Part shown: positions 42,535 through 50,823 of the stretch, piece after piece
Position numbering within the stretch: position 1 is the stretch's first letter
Layout: every line of letters starts with the position of its first letter
NCBI GenBank assembly: GCA_934182465.1
Contig: CAKPRG010000005.1
Coordinates: 91,555 to 155,554 of the forward strand
Direction: 5' to 3'
Source of the DNA: an uncultured Clostridia bacterium
Lineage (GTDB): Bacteria > Bacillota > Clostridia > TANB77 > CAG-508
DNA: 64,000 nucleotides
Notes under the pieces: generated by a model
The model's database searches: none
Told to the model about the DNA's origin: nothing
Seen by the model: the letters and a program-made list of their open reading frames with translations, nothing else
Translations under genes and position numbers: made by a program

Positions 42535-44547
42535 ATGAGTAAAAATAAGAAAAAGCAAAAATTAACAGGTAAATTTTGTGCAAATGAAAAAGGCTTTGGA
42601 TTTATAACTTTTGAAGAAGAGGGTAAAGAAGATGTATTTGTACCTTCAAAAAGTGTAAATGGTGCTTTAGATGGGGATACTGTGCAATTTTTAATATACA
42701 AACAAAAACAAGGAACAAAAAAAGCAGAAGCAAAAATTGTTAAAATAGTAAAAAGAGAAAGAGAAACTATAGTTGGTACTTTTCAAAAGAGTAGAAATTT
42801 TGGATTTGTTGTACCAGATGATAAAAGTTTTGCAACAGATATTTTTATATCAAAGAAAAAATGTAAAGAAGCTAAAAATAATGACAAAGTAGTTGTATAT
42901 ATTGAAAAATACCCAACGAAAGGCAAAAATGCAGAAGGGGAAATAATGGAAATTTTAGGAAATATAAATCAAGCTGGTGTTGATTTATTAAGTGTTGTAA
43001 AAGAATTTGGATTAAACAATGAATTTCCAAAAGAAGTAATGCAATATGTAAAAAATATTCCTCAAAAAATAGATGAAAAAGATATAAAAAATAGAAGAGA
43101 TTTTAGAAATGACAACATATTTACAATAGATGGAGAAGACGCAAAAGATTTAGATGATGCAATTCATGTAGAAAAATTGGAAAATGGAAATTATAAATTA
43201 GATGTTCATATTGCTGATGTTAGTAATTATGTTAAAGAAGATTCAGTTTTAGATAAAGAAGCAATTTTGCGTGGGACAAGTGTATATATGTTTGATAGAG
43301 TTATACCAATGTTACCTTTTGAACTTTCAAATGGAATTTGTAGTTTAAATGCTGGCGAAAATAGATTTGCTTTATCTTGTTTAATGGAAATTGATGAAAA
43401 AGGTAGAGTTGTTTCATCAGATGTTTGCAAATCAGTAATAAAAGTAACAGAAAGAATGTCTTATACAGATGTTAATAAGATTATAAATAATCAAGATGAA
43501 AATATTTTAGAAAGATATAGACCATATATTTCAGATTTTAAATTGATGGAAGAACTAGCTAAAATATTAAAAAATAGAAGAGTAACAAATGGATACTTAA
43601 ATTTAGAAATCCCAGAAAGCAAATTGGTATTAGATGAAAATGGAAAATGTATAGATGTCCACAAATATGAAACAACATTTGCCAATGAAATAATAGAGCA
43701 ATTTATGCTTACAGCAAATGAAACAATAGCAGAAAAATTTTATTGGTTAGAAGCACCTTTTATATATAGGGTACATGAAGAACCAGATTTTGATAAAATT
43801 CAAGAAACAAATAAATTTTTATTTAATATTGGATATAAAATAAAAGCTAATAGAGATAACATAAAACCTAAAGCTTTTTCAGAGGTACTAGAAAAAATAA
43901 AAGGTACAGAATATGAAAAAGTTATTTCTACATTAATATTAAGAACTTTGAAAGTTGCTAGATATGAAAGTGAAAATAAAGGACACTTTGGAATAGCAAG
44001 TCAATATTATTGCCACTTTACATCACCAATTAGAAGATATCCAGATTTGTTTATTCATAGAGTAATATCAGAATATATAAAAGATGGATATAATGTGCCA
44101 GAAGAGAAATTGCAAGATTTAACAGCAAAATCTAATAAATATGCAGAATCTTCATCTGATTGTGAAAAAACAGCAACAAAAGCAGAAAGAGAAGCTGAAG
44201 ATATAAAGAAAGCTGAATTTATGGAAAGCAAAATTGGAGAAGAATTTGATGGAATTGTTTCATCTGTAACATCTTTTGGAATGTTTGTTGAACTAGAAAA
44301 TACAGTAGAAGGCTTGATTAGATTTGAAAATATGGGTGGAGAATACTTTATTTATGATGAAACTCAAAAGAAATTAGTAGGAGAAAACAGTAAAAAAGTT
44401 TATAAAATAGGAGATAAAGTTCATATAAGAGTAATTGAAGCAAATAAAGAACTAAGAAAAGTAGCTTTTGAACTAGTAGATAAAATCGAAGAAGATAATG
44501 ATGAGAATAAAGAAGAGAACGAAATAGAAAATAAAATAGAAAATTAA
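42535..44547 (+). CDS. rnr: Ribonuclease R
   Basis: A 670-residue 3'-5' exoribonuclease of the RNB family. It has an N-terminal OB/cold-shock region (KGFGFITFEEEGKEDVFVPS and FGFVVPDD), a catalytic RNB domain with the Asp cluster FTIDGEDAKDLDDAIHVE, SPIRRYPDLFIHR, and a C-terminal S1 domain (FDGIVSSVTSFGMFVELEN). An acidic tail follows. It degrades structured RNA and partners tmRNA in other bacteria. SD GAAAGGG. Confidence 0.95.
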   Translation: MSKNKKKQKLTGKFCANEKGFGFITFEEEGKEDVFVPSKSVNGALDGDTVQFLIYKQKQGTKKAEAKIVKIVKRERETIVGTFQKSRNFGFVVPDDKSFATDIFISKKKCKEAKNNDKVVVYIEKYPTKGKNAEGEIMEILGNINQAGVDLLSVVKEFGLNNEFPKEVMQYVKNIPQKIDEKDIKNRRDFRNDNIFTIDGEDAKDLDDAIHVEKLENGNYKLDVHIADVSNYVKEDSVLDKEAILRGTSVYMFDRVIPMLPFELSNGICSLNAGENRFALSCLMEIDEKGRVVSSDVCKSVIKVTERMSYTDVNKIINNQDENILERYRPYISDFKLMEELAKILKNRRVTNGYLNLEIPESKLVLDENGKCIDVHKYETTFANEIIEQFMLTANETIAEKFYWLEAPFIYRVHEEPDFDKIQETNKFLFNIGYKIKANRDNIKPKAFSEVLEKIKGTEYEKVISTLILRTLKVARYESENKGHFGIASQYYCHFTSPIRRYPDLFIHRVISEYIKDGYNVPEEKLQDLTAKSNKYAESSSDCEKTATKAEREAEDIKKAEFMESKIGEEFDGIVSSVTSFGMFVELENTVEGLIRFENMGGEYFIYDETQKKLVGENSKKVYKIGDKVHIRVIEANKELRKVAFELVDKIEEDNDENKEENEIENKIEN

Positions 44548-44667
44548 TTGTAAGGCATTTTAGTGTATGGTCCAGATAATTGCAAATTAATTTTGAAATA
44601 TTTGTAAAGATTATATAGAAAATGAGTATAATTGAAATGAATGAAATAATTTTAAGGAGGATTTTTT

Positions 44668-45225
44668 ATGAAAAAAACATTAGAACCTAAATATGGTTTA
44701 TCACCAAATCCAGTAGCATTAGTTACTTCAGGAGATAAAGAAAATACAGATATAACAACAATTGCATGGACAGGAATTTTAAATTCAGAGCCAATGATTG
44801 TATATGTGTCTATAAGACCAATTAGATATGCAAATGAATTAATTAGAAAAAATATGGAATTTACTATAAATTTACCAGGTAAAGATTTAGTAAAAGAAGC
44901 AGATTTTTGTGGTACAAAATCTGGAAGAGAAGTGAATAAATTTGATAAATGTAATTTAACTAAAGTTGAATCTACAAAAGTAAGTGTTCCATATATTAAA
45001 GAATGTCCAATTAGTTTAGAATGTAAAGTAATAGATATAAAATCAATGCCATCACATGATGTATTCACAGCAGAAGTAGTTGCAGTAAATGCTGATGAAG
45101 AAATATTAGATGAAAATGGAAATATAGATTTTGCAAAAGCAAAACTATTAACATTTGCAGGAAAACAATATTTTTCAAATGATGAAGTAGTTGGAACAAG
45201 AGGCATAGGATTTAAAGCTTTTTAG
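44668..45225 (+). CDS. Flavin reductase-like FMN-binding protein
   Basis: The 185-residue product belongs to the flavin reductase-like domain family. Conserved segments are PVALVTSGDKEN, TIAWTGILNSEP and VYVSIRPIRYANELIRKN, followed by EFTINLPG. It likely binds FMN; the physiological acceptor is unknown. SD TAAGGAGG. It ends at a hairpin terminator shared with the convergent foreign-type gene. Confidence 0.88.
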   Translation: MKKTLEPKYGLSPNPVALVTSGDKENTDITTIAWTGILNSEPMIVYVSIRPIRYANELIRKNMEFTINLPGKDLVKEADFCGTKSGREVNKFDKCNLTKVESTKVSVPYIKECPISLECKVIDIKSMPSHDVFTAEVVAVNADEEILDENGNIDFAKAKLLTFAGKQYFSNDEVVGTRGIGFKAF

Positions 45226-45293
45226 AATAAAATTATAAAATATAAATTGATTTTTAAATAATAAATAACAAATATAAAAAAATAAATAAAAGC

Positions 45294-45325
45294 AAAGCAC
45301 TCGCTAAATTTTGCGAGTGCTTTTA
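45294..45325 (+). terminator. Bidirectional terminator
   Basis: AAAGCACTCGC pairs perfectly with GCGAGTGCTTT around an 8-base loop, followed by T on the plus strand and TTTGCTTTTA on the minus strand. It can serve both convergent genes. Confidence 0.85.
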
Positions 45326-45415
45326 GTATGAAGTTGTTTCCTAAGTTGGAATTCGTGTGTTGCGATGATTTTTTTGTTGTACTTAGTTATTGCTTATCTG
45401 ACTCTTAGAATATTA

Positions 45416-45943
45416 TCACTTTTTTTCTAAGTCTACTGGATAGTAGACATCAAGAATTTCAAGATCATATTCAATTGAAACTTTTTTGGATTCAGATTTA
45501 AAGGTTCCAGAAAATCCTCGTTCCTTTCCTTCAATAAAAGCAAAGAGTGGCGAGTTTGGTGTACAAACTGTATATTTTTCGTAGTTTGATACACTGCCAG
45601 TAGAAGATGTGATAAGAAGTTTGGTTTCTTCTACATCATCAACATCGTAGATGAACTTTACTACTACCACTGCACCGTAACCTACCTTACCATCATTTTG
45701 GACTTCAACGATCTCTGCATGATCGATTTCGTCTTTTAATTCAGAAATGCGCTGGTAAATAGGTGCATATTCCTGGTAACACTGCAATAATTCTGAATTG
45801 ATTCCGCCAGCTTCGGTATCTGTACCAAACGTTCTTGAAACAGCGGAGCGTTTTTGTAAAGCAACCAATTCTTTTTCAGACTTTTCAAGTTCTTTTTGTT
45901 TATTGATTAATTCTCTCTGTGTCATTCTTATTTTTTTAACCAT
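45416..45943 (-). CDS. GreA/GreB-like elongation-factor C-domain protein, foreign composition (cassette 5)
   Basis: The 175-residue product begins MVKKIRMTQRELINKQKELE. An N-terminal coiled coil (about 8-90) precedes a C-terminal domain resembling the GreA/B FKBP-like domain: VGYGAVVVVKF, TSSTGSVSN, TPNSPLFAFIEGKERG, YDLEILDVYYP. The layout matches Gre factors, which rescue backtracked RNA polymerase through acidic residues at the coiled-coil tip, but the match is remote. The ATG at 45943 has AGGAGG upstream, so the longer in-frame start is rejected. Minus strand, higher GC than neighbours, own extended -10 (TGGTATAAT, minus, 46009-46001). Confidence 0.72.
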   Translation of the reverse strand: MVKKIRMTQRELINKQKELEKSEKELVALQKRSAVSRTFGTDTEAGGINSELLQCYQEYAPIYQRISELKDEIDHAEIVEVQNDGKVGYGAVVVVKFIYDVDDVEETKLLITSSTGSVSNYEKYTVCTPNSPLFAFIEGKERGFSGTFKSESKKVSIEYDLEILDVYYPVDLEKK

Positions 45944-46334
45944 TGTTTTCCTCCTGTAAAAGAACCGCACCACACTTCAAAAAAATATCATACTGAATTT
46001 ATTATACCATAAATAGTTAAAAAATGGAAGATAAAAATTAAAATTATGTGAACTTACTAATGGTGAGATTTTTAATAAAGATTTGTAGAGTGAACTTCCT
46101 ATAAAAGGGTTGATTTTTAAGGCATATAATGATATAAATAAAAAGAATTATTTTGCTAAAAATTAAGTAAAAAATTTAAAGATTTATAAATTAAAATATT
46201 AAAAAATCGTTAGAAGTTTAGGTAGAAATTTAATTAAAACAAAAATGATTTGTAAAGTATTGTTTAAAGAAAAGTGAGAAATACATTGAAGTTGATTAAT
46301 TAAAATATTTTAAGGCAAATAACAAGGAGGAAAT
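45944..46334. other. Gene-free divergent intergenic region
   Basis: It contains the minus-strand promoter of cassette 5 (TATAAT on the minus strand, 46006-46001) and a plausible plus promoter for ftsY (TTGATT 46110-46115, 17 bases, TATAAA 46133-46138). It is otherwise AT-rich with no ORF or clear RNA structure. Confidence 0.5.
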
Positions 46335-47240
46335 ATGGGATTTTTCGATAAATTAAAAGAAGGATTAGGAAAAACAAAAAAGACTTTTGATGAAAAAATT
46401 AATAATGTATTTAGTTCTTTCAGAAAAGTAGATGAAGAACTATTAGAAGAACTAGAAGAAGTTTTAGTTACATCAGATATAGGTATGGAAACATCTATTG
46501 AAATTATAGATAAATTAAGAACAAAAATAAAAAAAGAAAAAATAGAAGATGAACAAGATGTGAAAAAAGCTTTAAAAGAAATTATGAAAGAAATCTTAGA
46601 TGTAGCTGAACCAAAATTAAACTTAGATACAAAACCATCTGTAATTTTAGTTGTTGGAGTTAATGGTGTTGGAAAAACAACTTCAATAGGAAAAATTGCA
46701 AATAAATTAGTAAAAGATGGAAAAAAAGTTGTTGTTGCTGCTGCAGATACTTTTAGAGCTGCTGCTGTTGAACAATTGGAAATTTGGGCAGAAAGATCAA
46801 ACAGTGTTATTGTAAAAAAAGATGAAGGAACAGATCCAGCTTCAGTTGTTTTTGATGCTATTCAAAAAACAAAAGAAATAGGTGCTGATGTTTTAATTTG
46901 TGATACTGCAGGTAGACTTCACAACAAAAAATATCTAATGGACGAACTAGCCAAAATAAAAAAAGTTATAGAAAAAGAATTGCCAGAAGCAAGCAAAGAA
47001 GTTCTAATGGTACTAGATGCAGAAACAGGACAAAATGCAATTTTACAAGTAAAAGCATTTAAAGAAACAACAGATATAACAGGAATTGTTTTAACAAAAT
47101 TAGATGGAACAGCAAAAGGTGGAGTTGTTTTAGGAATTGTTGCAGAAAATAAAATACCAGTTAAATTTATTGGTGTTGGAGAGCAAATAGATGATATGGA
47201 AGTATTTAATTCACAAGAATTTTTAGATGCTATAATATAA
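46335..47240 (+). CDS. ftsY: Signal recognition particle receptor FtsY
   Basis: A 301-residue SRP receptor GTPase that docks ribosome-SRP complexes at the membrane. The N-terminal helical domain starts MGFFDKLKEGLGKTK without the long acidic A domain, as in many Bacillota. The G domain has VVGVNGVGKTTSIGKIA, AAADTFRAAAVEQL, DTAGR and TKLDGTAKGG. SD AAGGAGG. Ends 38 bases before the UPF0182 gene. Confidence 0.96.
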   Translation: MGFFDKLKEGLGKTKKTFDEKINNVFSSFRKVDEELLEELEEVLVTSDIGMETSIEIIDKLRTKIKKEKIEDEQDVKKALKEIMKEILDVAEPKLNLDTKPSVILVVGVNGVGKTTSIGKIANKLVKDGKKVVVAAADTFRAAAVEQLEIWAERSNSVIVKKDEGTDPASVVFDAIQKTKEIGADVLICDTAGRLHNKKYLMDELAKIKKVIEKELPEASKEVLMVLDAETGQNAILQVKAFKETTDITGIVLTKLDGTAKGGVVLGIVAENKIPVKFIGVGEQIDDMEVFNSQEFLDAII

Positions 47241-47278
47241 TCAATAAATCCAATATAAAAGAGAAAGAAGGTTTATTT

Positions 47279-50131
47279 GTGAGTAAAAGTAAAGAAAAAA
47301 AAGTTGACACAAATGAAAAAGAAAAATTAGAAAAGAAAAAAATAAATATTGCATGGAGAACTTTAGCTGTAATAATATTTTTAGCAATATTTATTTTAGG
47401 AACAGTAATATCAATAAGATCAAAATACTTAAATGTAAAACAAGTTGGAGACAATTATACATCTGTTCTTATGACTGATTTAAAAAATACTTACACAATA
47501 TCTATTACAGTATTTTTTATAGTATATATTTTAATTTATATAAATAATAAAGTTATAAAAAGTGGATTAAAAAAGTTTTTTGATGAAGATAAAAAGCCTT
47601 TACCTAAATTGCCAAATAAAAGCTTAGCTTTAGTTGGTGGAATTATAGCAAGTTTAATTGTTCCAAACATAATAGGAAAACAATATGCTATATTTGCAAA
47701 TGGTACAGAATTTGGTGGAAATCCAGATCCAATATTTCACTTAGATATTGGATATTATATGTTTACTTTACCATTTTTAAAAAGTTGTTTAATGATTATG
47801 ATATGGTTCTGTATTTTATCAATAATATATACAGCATTTTATTATGTAATAACATTAAATACTTGCTTAGATGGAGTTTCAGCAGAAACTTTAAAAAAGA
47901 ATACTTTTGTAAAACAAATAATGTTTTTTGCATTTTTAATAGTATGTATTTTTGCAGGATATATAATTTGCTATTCACAAGGAATTCTAACACAAAATAT
48001 GATGTCTATATCAGATACAGAATTAACAGGTGCTGGTGCAACAGATACAACTATCAAATTATGGGGATATAGAATATTAAGTATAGTAATGATTTTATCT
48101 GTATTAAGATTATTCAAATATGTAAAGAAAAGTAATTTTAAACAAGGAATGATATCAGCTTGTATAGTTCCGGTATATTTAGTATGTTTATTTTTAGCAA
48201 TGACATATTATCAAGTTATTTATGTACAAAATAATCAATTAGATAAAGAAAAAGATTATATAGAATACAACATAGAAAATACTAAAAAAGCTTATGGAAT
48301 AGAACTAGAGCAAAAAAATATTTCATCTTACGAAACTATTACTCGTGATGAAGTAAGTAAAAATGCAGATCTTATTTCTAATATACCAGTAATATCACAA
48401 GATGTTATTTTAAAAATGGTGTCTACACATCAAGACAATAGTGTTTATTATTCATATAGAAGAACACAACTTGCAAATTATGAGATAAATGGAAAAAGAC
48501 AATCAGTATACATAACACCAAGAGAAATACTTAGTGGCTACGATATGAGCTACAATAATAGAACTTTCAAATATACTCATGGATATTCAACAATAATTAG
48601 TTCTGCTAGTGATAGAGATCATAATGGATATGCAGAATATTTATTATCAGATTTTTCAAATGCAGTAGGAAATTTGAAAATTACAGAACCTAGAATTTAT
48701 TTTGGAATGGATACAAATAGTGCAATTGCTGTAAATACTGATTTTGGAAAAGAATATGATTATCCAATAACAGCTACAACTTATGAAGAAAATGTATATA
48801 AAGGAAATGCAGGACTAAATCTTGGATTTTGGGATAAATTTATTTTAGGATTAACAAACAGAAATTTAAAATTAGCATTTTCATCTTACATAAAAGATGA
48901 CACTAAAATAATAGCAAACAGAAATATATTAGATAGAGTAAAAAGCGTAATGCCATATATAGAATATGATAGTGAACCATATTTAGTAATAACAGATTCA
49001 GGAAAATTAGTTTGGGTAGTAGATGGATATACAACTTCTAGTGAATATCCTTATTCACAAATAGTTTCAGTAGAAAATCCAAACAATGAAAAAGAAAAAA
49101 TTAACTATATTAGAAATTCTGTAAAAGTTTTGATTGATGCATATAATGGAACAACAACATTTTATATTACAGACAAAACAGATCCAATTATAATGGCATA
49201 CAAAAATATGTATCCAAATTTATTTGCTGAAGATACTATACCAGAAGAAATATCAAAACATTTTACATATCCAAAATATTTATACAAAGTTCAATCTAAA
49301 ATGATTGCAACATACCATGATGTAAGTGCTGATTCAATTTATAGATCTGATGATATTTGGCAAATAACACCTATAGCATTAGGAACAACAAATTCTAAAA
49401 AGACAACATCTGCTATGGAACCAACATATACTGTATGTAAAACACCAGATTCAGAAGAAGAACAATTTGGACTAGTATTAACATACAATAGACAATCAAA
49501 GCAAAATATAATTTCTTATTTAGTAGGTACTTGTGAAAATGGTGTGCCAAAATTAAGTTTATATAAGTTTTCAGCAGAAAATAATGTAGTTGGAATAGCG
49601 CAACTTAATAATCAAATCGAACAAGATACAACAATATCTTCTGAATTAGAAAAATTAAATACATCAGGAACAAAACTTACTAGAGAAATAAAAATTATAC
49701 CAATAAATAATACACTTTTATATGTAGAGCCTGTTTACCAAGTAATGCTTAATGATGAAGATGAAATACCAGTTCTAAAAAAAGTTATAGTTGCATCTGG
49801 AAGTACAGTAGCGATAGGAGATAACATAGAAGAGGCATTAACTAATTTATTTACAGACTATGCAGTAGATATTAATGTTGTAGATATGGAAGATATGTCA
49901 GCAATAATAGATTCTGTTATAAAAGCAGAAAGCAATTTACAAGAATCTAAAGAATCAGGTGATTTTGAAATGATTGGAAAAGATTTAAGTAAATTAGAAA
50001 ATTTAATAAAACAATTGAAAACTGCTCGTGAAAAAGAAATTTCAGAAAACAAAAAAATAAATAATACTACTAATACAACAAATGTTGTAACTAATAGTAT
50101 ATTTAATTCATCAAACATTGTTGAAAATTAA
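47279..50131 (+). CDS. UPF0182 family membrane protein
   Basis: A 950-residue protein of the UPF0182 (COG1615) family. The N-terminal third has about seven membrane helices (near 25-47, 68-90, 115-135, 165-190, 210-235, 260-280, 295-315). A large extracytoplasmic domain carries the family segments EYDYPI, LVWVVDGYTTS and GTTTFYITDKTDPI. An acidic C-terminal tail ends in Asn/Thr repeats. The function is unknown. The start is GTG at 47279 with GAAGG upstream. Confidence 0.93.
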   Translation: MSKSKEKKVDTNEKEKLEKKKINIAWRTLAVIIFLAIFILGTVISIRSKYLNVKQVGDNYTSVLMTDLKNTYTISITVFFIVYILIYINNKVIKSGLKKFFDEDKKPLPKLPNKSLALVGGIIASLIVPNIIGKQYAIFANGTEFGGNPDPIFHLDIGYYMFTLPFLKSCLMIMIWFCILSIIYTAFYYVITLNTCLDGVSAETLKKNTFVKQIMFFAFLIVCIFAGYIICYSQGILTQNMMSISDTELTGAGATDTTIKLWGYRILSIVMILSVLRLFKYVKKSNFKQGMISACIVPVYLVCLFLAMTYYQVIYVQNNQLDKEKDYIEYNIENTKKAYGIELEQKNISSYETITRDEVSKNADLISNIPVISQDVILKMVSTHQDNSVYYSYRRTQLANYEINGKRQSVYITPREILSGYDMSYNNRTFKYTHGYSTIISSASDRDHNGYAEYLLSDFSNAVGNLKITEPRIYFGMDTNSAIAVNTDFGKEYDYPITATTYEENVYKGNAGLNLGFWDKFILGLTNRNLKLAFSSYIKDDTKIIANRNILDRVKSVMPYIEYDSEPYLVITDSGKLVWVVDGYTTSSEYPYSQIVSVENPNNEKEKINYIRNSVKVLIDAYNGTTTFYITDKTDPIIMAYKNMYPNLFAEDTIPEEISKHFTYPKYLYKVQSKMIATYHDVSADSIYRSDDIWQITPIALGTTNSKKTTSAMEPTYTVCKTPDSEEEQFGLVLTYNRQSKQNIISYLVGTCENGVPKLSLYKFSAENNVVGIAQLNNQIEQDTTISSELEKLNTSGTKLTREIKIIPINNTLLYVEPVYQVMLNDEDEIPVLKKVIVASGSTVAIGDNIEEALTNLFTDYAVDINVVDMEDMSAIIDSVIKAESNLQESKESGDFEMIGKDLSKLENLIKQLKTAREKEISENKKINNTTNTTNVVTNSIFNSSNIVEN

Positions 50132-50149
50132 AAAATAAATATTCTAAAG

Positions 50150-50194
50150 AAAGGGGATTAGTTTAATTTAAAATTAAACTAGATTAAGAAAATG
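50150..50194 (+). promoter_or_regulatory. Hairpin-bridged ribosome binding site of pgsA
   Basis: AAAGGGG (50150-50156) is followed two bases later by a perfect inverted repeat TAGTTTAATTT (50159-50169) / AAATTAAACTA (50171-50181). Ten bases then lead to the ATG at 50192. At least ten base pairs can form around a tight loop. No SD lies between the hairpin and the ATG. Folding shortens the effective spacing from 35 to about 12. Confidence 0.75.
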
Positions 50195-50809
50195 AATTTA
50201 GCAAACAAATTAACTATTTTTCGAATGATTTTAGTACCATTTTTTGTAATTGTTGGATATTTAGGTACTACAGGAGTATTACCAGGTGAAATGCTTGGAA
50301 TACCAACTTATTTGTGGATAATGAATATTATATTTATTATTGCATCTATTACAGACAAATTAGATGGATATATTGCAAGAAGCAAAAATATGGTTACAAC
50401 TTTTGGAAAATTCTTAGACCCATTAGCAGATAAAATTTTAGTATTATCTGCATTAGTAATGTTAGTTGAATTTGGAAAAATCCCAGCTTGGATTCCAATA
50501 ATAGTATTAGCAAGAGAATTTTTAGTTTCAGGATATAGACTTGTTGCTGTTGAAAAAGGAGGAAAAGTAGTTGCAGCATCTGTTTGGGGAAAATTAAAAA
50601 CAGTAACACAAATGATTGCAATTATACTTGTTTTTCTTGATAAATATAATTTTGCAGACTTTATAAGACAAGGTGCTATGCAAATGGGAACATTTTCATA
50701 TACTTTAAACATAATTACAACAGTATTATTAACTATATCTGTAATAGCAACAATTTTCTCAGGATATGATTATTTGAAGAAAGGAAAAGATTTATTTAAA
50801 GAAAATTAA
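50192..50809 (+). CDS. pgsA: CDP-diacylglycerol-glycerol-3-phosphate 3-phosphatidyltransferase
   Basis: A 205-residue membrane enzyme committing CDP-diacylglycerol to phosphatidylglycerol. It begins MNLANKLTIFRMILVPFFVI as PgsA does. The catalytic signature is DKLDGYIARSKNMVTTFGKF, then LDPLADK. Five to six membrane helices. It differs from the usual motif by Lys after the first Asp, which is common in PgsA. ligA follows after 11 bases. Confidence 0.94.
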   Translation: MNLANKLTIFRMILVPFFVIVGYLGTTGVLPGEMLGIPTYLWIMNIIFIIASITDKLDGYIARSKNMVTTFGKFLDPLADKILVLSALVMLVEFGKIPAWIPIIVLAREFLVSGYRLVAVEKGGKVVAASVWGKLKTVTQMIAIILVFLDKYNFADFIRQGAMQMGTFSYTLNIITTVLLTISVIATIFSGYDYLKKGKDLFKEN

Positions 50810-50823
50810 TAAATCAAAAAGTG
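50780..50823 (+). promoter_or_regulatory. Possible hairpin-bridged ribosome binding site of ligA
   Basis: AAAGGA (50780-50785) inside the end of pgsA precedes GATTTATT (50789-50796), which pairs perfectly with AATAAATC (50808-50815) across the pgsA stop codon. GTG at 50821 is five bases further. No SD lies nearer to this GTG or to the ATG at 50833. The stem is 8 bp with an 11-base loop, so this is a weaker case. Confidence 0.4.

Noticed and set aside
23103..46009. Assembly chimerism as the source of the foreign-composition genes
   Set aside because: Each gene is bounded by normal intergenic DNA and shares or abuts native terminators; several independent misjoins are unlikely, though only reads can exclude it.
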